Shown: positions 39,148 to 42,358 of the stretch, piece after piece
How positions within the stretch are numbered: the first letter of the stretch is position 1
How the letters are laid out: each line of letters starts with the position of its first letter
Origin: Desulfomicrobium sp.
GTDB lineage: Bacteria; Desulfobacterota; Desulfovibrionia; Desulfovibrionales; Desulfomicrobiaceae
Assembly (NCBI GenBank): GCA_024709365.1
Contig: JANJWV010000212.1
Location: forward strand, 1 to 42,358
Direction of reading: 5' to 3'
Length of the DNA stretch: 42,358 bases
Position numbers and translations under genes: made by a program
Notes under the pieces: generated by a model
Told to the model about the DNA's origin: nothing
Database searches by the model: none
Seen by the model: the letters and a program-made list of their open reading frames with translations, nothing else

Positions 39148-40821
39148 ATGCCGGCGGCCCAACCCCACATGCACGCGGAACCGGGCGGGTCGCCCTCCCG
39201 GTTCCGCTTCGCCGCGAACCGTCCCGCCGGCCTGCTCCTGCCCGCAGCGCTCATCGCGGGCGTGGCCGCGCTCCCCATCGCCGTCCTGCTGTACTCCTTC
39301 CTCTCGCCGGAGCGGGAGATCTGGGCGCACCTGGCGGAACACGTCCTGCCGGACCTCGTCGGCAACACCCTGCTCCTCCTGGCCTGCGTGATCCCGCTGA
39401 CGTCCGTCATCGGCATCGGCATGGGGTGGCTGACCGCTGCCTGCGACTACCCGGGCCGGAAATTCTTCTCCTGGGCCCTGACCCTGCCCATGGCCGTCCC
39501 GCCCTACGTCTTCGCCTTCGTCTACCTGGGCCTGCTCGATTTCACCGGGCCCGTGCAGACCGCCATCCGCACGGTTTTCCCCGGCGCGGGCTTCGTGGAC
39601 ATCCGCAACGTCTTCGGCGTTGCCGCCATTCTTTCCCTCGCCTTCTACCCGTACGTCTTTCTGCTGTGCCGCAGCGCCTTCCTCACCCAGGGCCGCACGG
39701 CCATGGAAGCGGCGCAGACCCTCGGGCTGTCGACCACCAGGGCGTTTTTCCGCGTCTGCGTGCCCATGGCGCGCCCCTGGATCGCGGCGGGCCTGACGCT
39801 CGTGTGCATGGAAACCCTGGCCGACTTCGGCGCGGTCTCCATCTTCAACTACGACACGTTCACCACGGCCATCTACAAGGCCTGGTTCGGCCTCTTTTCC
39901 CTGAACGCCGCCTCGCAGCTTTCCGCCGTGCTCGTGGCCTTCGTCCTGGCCGCCCTGGTGCTGGAGCAGCGCTTCCGGGCCAGGCTGCGCTTCACCGGAG
40001 CCGAACGCACCGGCGGCGCGCAGCTGCGCCTGCGGCTGACCGGGGCGCGCGGCTGGCTCGCCTTCGCGGTGTCCGTCCTGGTCTTTGTCCTCGCCTTCGC
40101 CCTGCCCTGCCTGCAACTTCTGGTCTGGGCCTGGGAGGCGGCCGGCCCCGCCCTGTCGCGCTATGTCGACCTCGGCACGAACACGCTGATCCTGGGTCTG
40201 CTAACCGCCGCCGTCACGTCCGCCGCGTCGCTCCTGCTGGCCTGCGCCAGACGCATCGCGCCCGGTTCGGACTGGCTCGTCAAGATCGCGACCCTGGGCT
40301 ACGCCATGCCGGGCACCATCCTGGCCGTGGGCATCTTCATCCCCGCGGCCTGGTTCGACAACGCCATGCTCGACATGATTTCGGCCGCCACGGGCATCGC
40401 CTTGAGCCCGTTCATCCAGGGCTCCCTCGGCCTGCTCGTGGCCGCGTATGCCGTCCGTTTCCTGGCCGCCGGGTTCGGGTCCGTGGACAGCGCCATGCAG
40501 CGCATCACGCCCTCCATCACCGACGCGGCCAGGACCATGGGCTGCCGCGGCGCGGCCCTGCTGCGGCGCGTGTACCTGCCCATGACCCGCACCGGACTGC
40601 TCACGGCCGCCATTCTGGTGCTTGTCGACGTCATGAAGGAGCTGCCCGTCACCCTGATGATGCGCCCCTTCGGCTGGGACACCCTGGCCGTGAAAATCTA
40701 CGAATTCACCTCCGAGGGCGAGTGGCGGCTGGCGGCGGCGCCCGCCCTGGCCCTCGTCGCCGCCGGCCTTCTGCCCATCATGCTCCTCACCCGCAAAACC
40801 GAGACACGGAAGCAGTCATGA
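39148..40821 (+). CDS. fbpB: Ferric-iron ABC transporter, fused permease
   Basis: This 557-residue membrane protein has two tandem permease units (about 12 helices), the FbpB arrangement. Each half shows an EAA loop: EAAQTLGLSTTRAFFRVCVPM in the first and DAARTMGCRGAALLRRVYLPM in the second. ATG at 39148 follows the fbpA stop; an in-frame GTG at 39130 inside fbpA is possible. No good ribosome binding site is visible, so translation is probably coupled. It overlaps fbpC by 4 bp (ATGA). Confidence 0.92.
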   Translation: MPAAQPHMHAEPGGSPSRFRFAANRPAGLLLPAALIAGVAALPIAVLLYSFLSPEREIWAHLAEHVLPDLVGNTLLLLACVIPLTSVIGIGMGWLTAACDYPGRKFFSWALTLPMAVPPYVFAFVYLGLLDFTGPVQTAIRTVFPGAGFVDIRNVFGVAAILSLAFYPYVFLLCRSAFLTQGRTAMEAAQTLGLSTTRAFFRVCVPMARPWIAAGLTLVCMETLADFGAVSIFNYDTFTTAIYKAWFGLFSLNAASQLSAVLVAFVLAALVLEQRFRARLRFTGAERTGGAQLRLRLTGARGWLAFAVSVLVFVLAFALPCLQLLVWAWEAAGPALSRYVDLGTNTLILGLLTAAVTSAASLLLACARRIAPGSDWLVKIATLGYAMPGTILAVGIFIPAAWFDNAMLDMISAATGIALSPFIQGSLGLLVAAYAVRFLAAGFGSVDSAMQRITPSITDAARTMGCRGAALLRRVYLPMTRTGLLTAAILVLVDVMKELPVTLMMRPFGWDTLAVKIYEFTSEGEWRLAAAPALALVAAGLLPIMLLTRKTETRKQS

Positions 40822-41882
40822 ACCCATTCCTGCAGGTCGACAGACTGACCAAACACTACGGCGCCCACCGCGTGGCCGACGGCATCTCCTTCCAACTCGA
40901 AAAGGGCGAGATCGGCTGTCTGCTGGGGCCCAGCGGCTGCGGCAAGACCACGCTGCTGCGCAGCATCGCGGGGTTCGAGAACATCGAATCCGGCAGCATC
41001 GTCCTTGACGGTGAGATCGTCTCCGGCCCGCGCTTCGTGCCGGCTGAAGAGCGCCGCATCGGCATGGTTTTCCAGGATTACGCCCTCTTCCCGCACCTGA
41101 CCGTGGCCGGCAACGTCGGCTTCGGGCTGTCCGGCATGGAAAAAGGCAGGCGGCAGGCCATCGTGCGCACGATGCTCGATACCGTGGGGCTGGCCGACTC
41201 CGGCCACAAGTACCCCTACGAGCTCTCCGGCGGACAGCAGCAGCGCGTGGCCCTGGCCCGCGCCCTGGCCCCGGAGCCGCGCCTGCTCCTCATGGACGAG
41301 CCCTTCTCCAATCTCGACGTCTCCCTGCGGGAATCCCTGTCCAGGGAGATCCGCTCCATCCTGAAGCAGCGAGGCATCACGGCCCTGCTGGTCACGCACA
41401 ACCAGCACGAGGCTTACGCCATGGCGGACAGGATCGGCGTCATCTCCTGCGGGACCATGCACCAGTGGGGCACGCCCCACGAGGTCTACCACCGCCCGGC
41501 CACGGTCACGGTGGCCGGGTTCGTCGGGGAAGGCACGTTCATCGGTGGCAGGGTCGGCGGCGGAAGGCTGCACTGCGGGCTCGGGGAATTCCGGGTGCGT
41601 GCCGAAGCGGATGCGGCAGGGGTTCAGGTGCTGGTACGCCCCGAGGATGTGGTGCACGACGACGCGAGCCCCTTCAAGGCCGAGATCACCTCCCGGACCT
41701 TCCGCGGGTCGAGCATCCTCTACTCCCTGCGCCTGGATACCGGGGACACGGTCCTGGCCCAGGTGCCCAGCCACCACGACCACGCCGTCGGCGAAAGACT
41801 CGGCATCCGCGCCGACCTCGAAGACGTGATCGTCTTCCCGGCCACGGCCGAACCCGAAGCCTGCTCGTTCCCGGGAGACTGA
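40818..41882 (+). CDS. fbpC: Ferric-iron ABC transporter, ATPase
   Basis: This 354-residue ABC ATPase energises Fe3+ import. Motifs in order are Walker A GPSGCGKTT, Q-loop FQDYALFPH, signature LSGGQQQR, Walker B LLLMDEP and the H-loop VTHN. A C-terminal regulatory TOBE-like region (about 235-345, VLVRPEDVVHDD) follows; FbpC-type proteins can bind regulatory iron there. The start ATG at 40818 overlaps the permease stop. Base composition matches the core genome, unlike segments A and B. Confidence 0.94.
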   Translation: MNPFLQVDRLTKHYGAHRVADGISFQLEKGEIGCLLGPSGCGKTTLLRSIAGFENIESGSIVLDGEIVSGPRFVPAEERRIGMVFQDYALFPHLTVAGNVGFGLSGMEKGRRQAIVRTMLDTVGLADSGHKYPYELSGGQQQRVALARALAPEPRLLLMDEPFSNLDVSLRESLSREIRSILKQRGITALLVTHNQHEAYAMADRIGVISCGTMHQWGTPHEVYHRPATVTVAGFVGEGTFIGGRVGGGRLHCGLGEFRVRAEADAAGVQVLVRPEDVVHDDASPFKAEITSRTFRGSSILYSLRLDTGDTVLAQVPSHHDHAVGERLGIRADLEDVIVFPATAEPEACSFPGD

Positions 41883-42040
41883 CACCCCACCGCAGGGGAA
41901 ACAGGCTTCACAAGCATCCGTTCAGGCTCTTCCCTCTGGAGCGTCACCCAAAACCAACCGCCTCTGGCACAAACCTTACTCGTCCGGACATACCAGGTCG
42001 GTGCTCAGGCGCTCCCCAGTATGTCGAACGAATCCTGATC
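41883..42040. other. Non-coding stretch after fbpC
   Basis: No gene, terminator or repeat is recognised here. The short open frames are shadows. It leads straight into the fourth tRNA 3' copy. Confidence 0.4.
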
Positions 42041-42080
42041 TTGGCTAACCCCTGTTCGAGTCATGGTGAGGGCACCAGAT
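42041..42080 (+). repeat. att-like site 4 (partial tRNA-Arg 3' copy)
   Basis: Bases 42053-42080 match 34540-34567 of the tRNA at 27 of 28 positions. Upstream of that, CTGATCTTGGCTAACCC resembles the tRNA only loosely, and the T-stem no longer pairs fully. Together with copy 3 it brackets the fbpABC segment (about 4.2 kb). Confidence 0.8.
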
Positions 42081-42082
42081 TC

Positions 42083-42127
42083 AAAAAAGGTTCCGCGAGT
42101 TACCTGCTCGCCGGAACCTTTTTTTCC
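42083..42127 (+). terminator. Hairpin behind att copy 4
   Basis: AAAAAGGTTCCG-CGAG pairs with CTCG-C-CGGAACCTTTTT with one bulged C, followed by more T. It is the fourth terminator-like hairpin in the same relative position. Confidence 0.75.
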
Positions 42128-42195
42128 CGCTCCACCCGGGTCGCGACCCCTCTTTGCCGACGCTTCCACAGCTGGAAGATTCGACGACGCGATTG

Positions 42196-42213
42196 CATTT
42201 GTCTACACAAATG
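42196..42213 (+). promoter_or_regulatory. Inverted-repeat operator before the BrnT-like gene
   Basis: CATTTGT-CTAC-ACAAATG is a perfect 7-bp inverted repeat 14 bp before the toxin start. CTACAC recurs at once on its right. Toxin-antitoxin complexes usually bind such sites. Confidence 0.5.
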
Positions 42214-42227
42214 ACTACACTTGTAAC

Positions 42228-42358
42228 ATGAAAATTTCGGGATTCGATTGGGACAGCGGCAACTGGCCGAAATGTGGCAAGCACGGAGTCTCCCGCGAAG
42301 AGATCGAGCAGGTGCTGCTTGGCGAGCCGGCCGTGATGCCCGACACGTGTCCCGACGA
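42228..42358 (+). CDS. BrnT-like toxin, partial (runs off window)
   Basis: The first 43 codons are visible. They read MKISGFDWDSGNWPKCGKHG then VSREEIEQVLLGEPAVM, the opening of BrnT/COG2929-type toxins (F-x-W-D ... N-x-x-K-H-G-V-S-x-E-E-x-x-x-v). BrnT is a RelE-fold ribonuclease normally followed by the BrnA antitoxin, which would lie to the right of the window. The ATG at 42228 follows an inverted-repeat operator; no clear ribosome binding site is seen. Confidence 0.7.
   Translation, partial: MKISGFDWDSGNWPKCGKHGVSREEIEQVLLGEPAVMPDTCPD

Noticed and set aside
34524-42080. CRISPR array
   Set aside because: The four repeats are tRNA 3' ends spaced by 1.5 to 4.2 kb of genes, not short direct repeats with uniform spacers. 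No other CRISPR-like pattern was seen in the window.

Overview
The window is a GC-rich (roughly two-thirds G+C by eye) stretch of chromosome that fits a sulfate-reducing bacterium of the Desulfovibrionales, perhaps a Desulfomicrobium- or Desulfovibrio-like organism. Three things point there. The adenylate kinase has its LID metal-site residues at Cys129, His135, Cys151 and Cys154, the positions described for the Desulfovibrio gigas enzyme. A periplasmic [NiFe] hydrogenase sits with its own protease and HypC-type chaperone. MqnA indicates the futalosine menaquinone route. The genus is an inference.

Layout, left to right. 1-2000: an ABC permease whose start codon lies in a long hairpin, a 26-bp perfect inverted repeat, and a hypothetical protein. 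2000-8470: adenylate kinase, chorismate dehydratase (MqnA), two small uncharacterised proteins, an inositol-monophosphatase-family enzyme, and a two-gene unit pairing a short HyuA-like hydantoinase/oxoprolinase with a histone-deacetylase-fold amidohydrolase. 8500-10330: a probable Pho box, then a DUF47 (PhoU-like) protein and a PiT phosphate transporter. 10370-13975: a TPP riboswitch with a terminator, then thiS-thiG-thiH-thiF-thiE. 14080-19560: a large EF-hand membrane protein, a GNAT acetyltransferase, an MFS transporter, a TPR protein and a nitroreductase. 19561-24393: the [NiFe] hydrogenase small and large subunits, maturation protease, HypC-like chaperone and, overlapping the latter, an ADP-ribosylglycohydrolase-fold protein that seems to have lost its metal-binding aspartates. 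24532-31167: an M23 peptidase, PpnP, an MBL-fold hydrolase, a CBS-ACT protein, a LysM protein, and a small gene followed by hypA and hypB, which supply nickel to the hydrogenase. 31244-34302: phosphoglucomutase and a receiver-TPR response regulator.

From 34487 the character changes. An intact tRNA-Arg(CCT) gene is followed by three further copies of its 3' end at about 36042, 37815 and 42041, each with a terminator-like hairpin behind it. This is the mark of successive insertions at a tRNA gene. The segments between copies carry (A) an AT-rich structured leader with an RRM RNA-binding protein, a 54-residue lysine-rich protein and an IS21-type istB fragment; (B) a HigB-family toxin with an antitoxin fused to an HEAAH metallopeptidase domain; and (C) a ferric-iron ABC transporter with a DtxR-like operator. 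A BrnT-like toxin begins after the last copy and runs off the window. No integrase is visible.

The best candidates for something new are the tRNA-Arg accretion array with its toxin-antitoxin cargo, the protease-fused antitoxin, the degenerate DraG-like protein overlapping hypC in the hydrogenase operon, and the HyuA/deacetylase pair.
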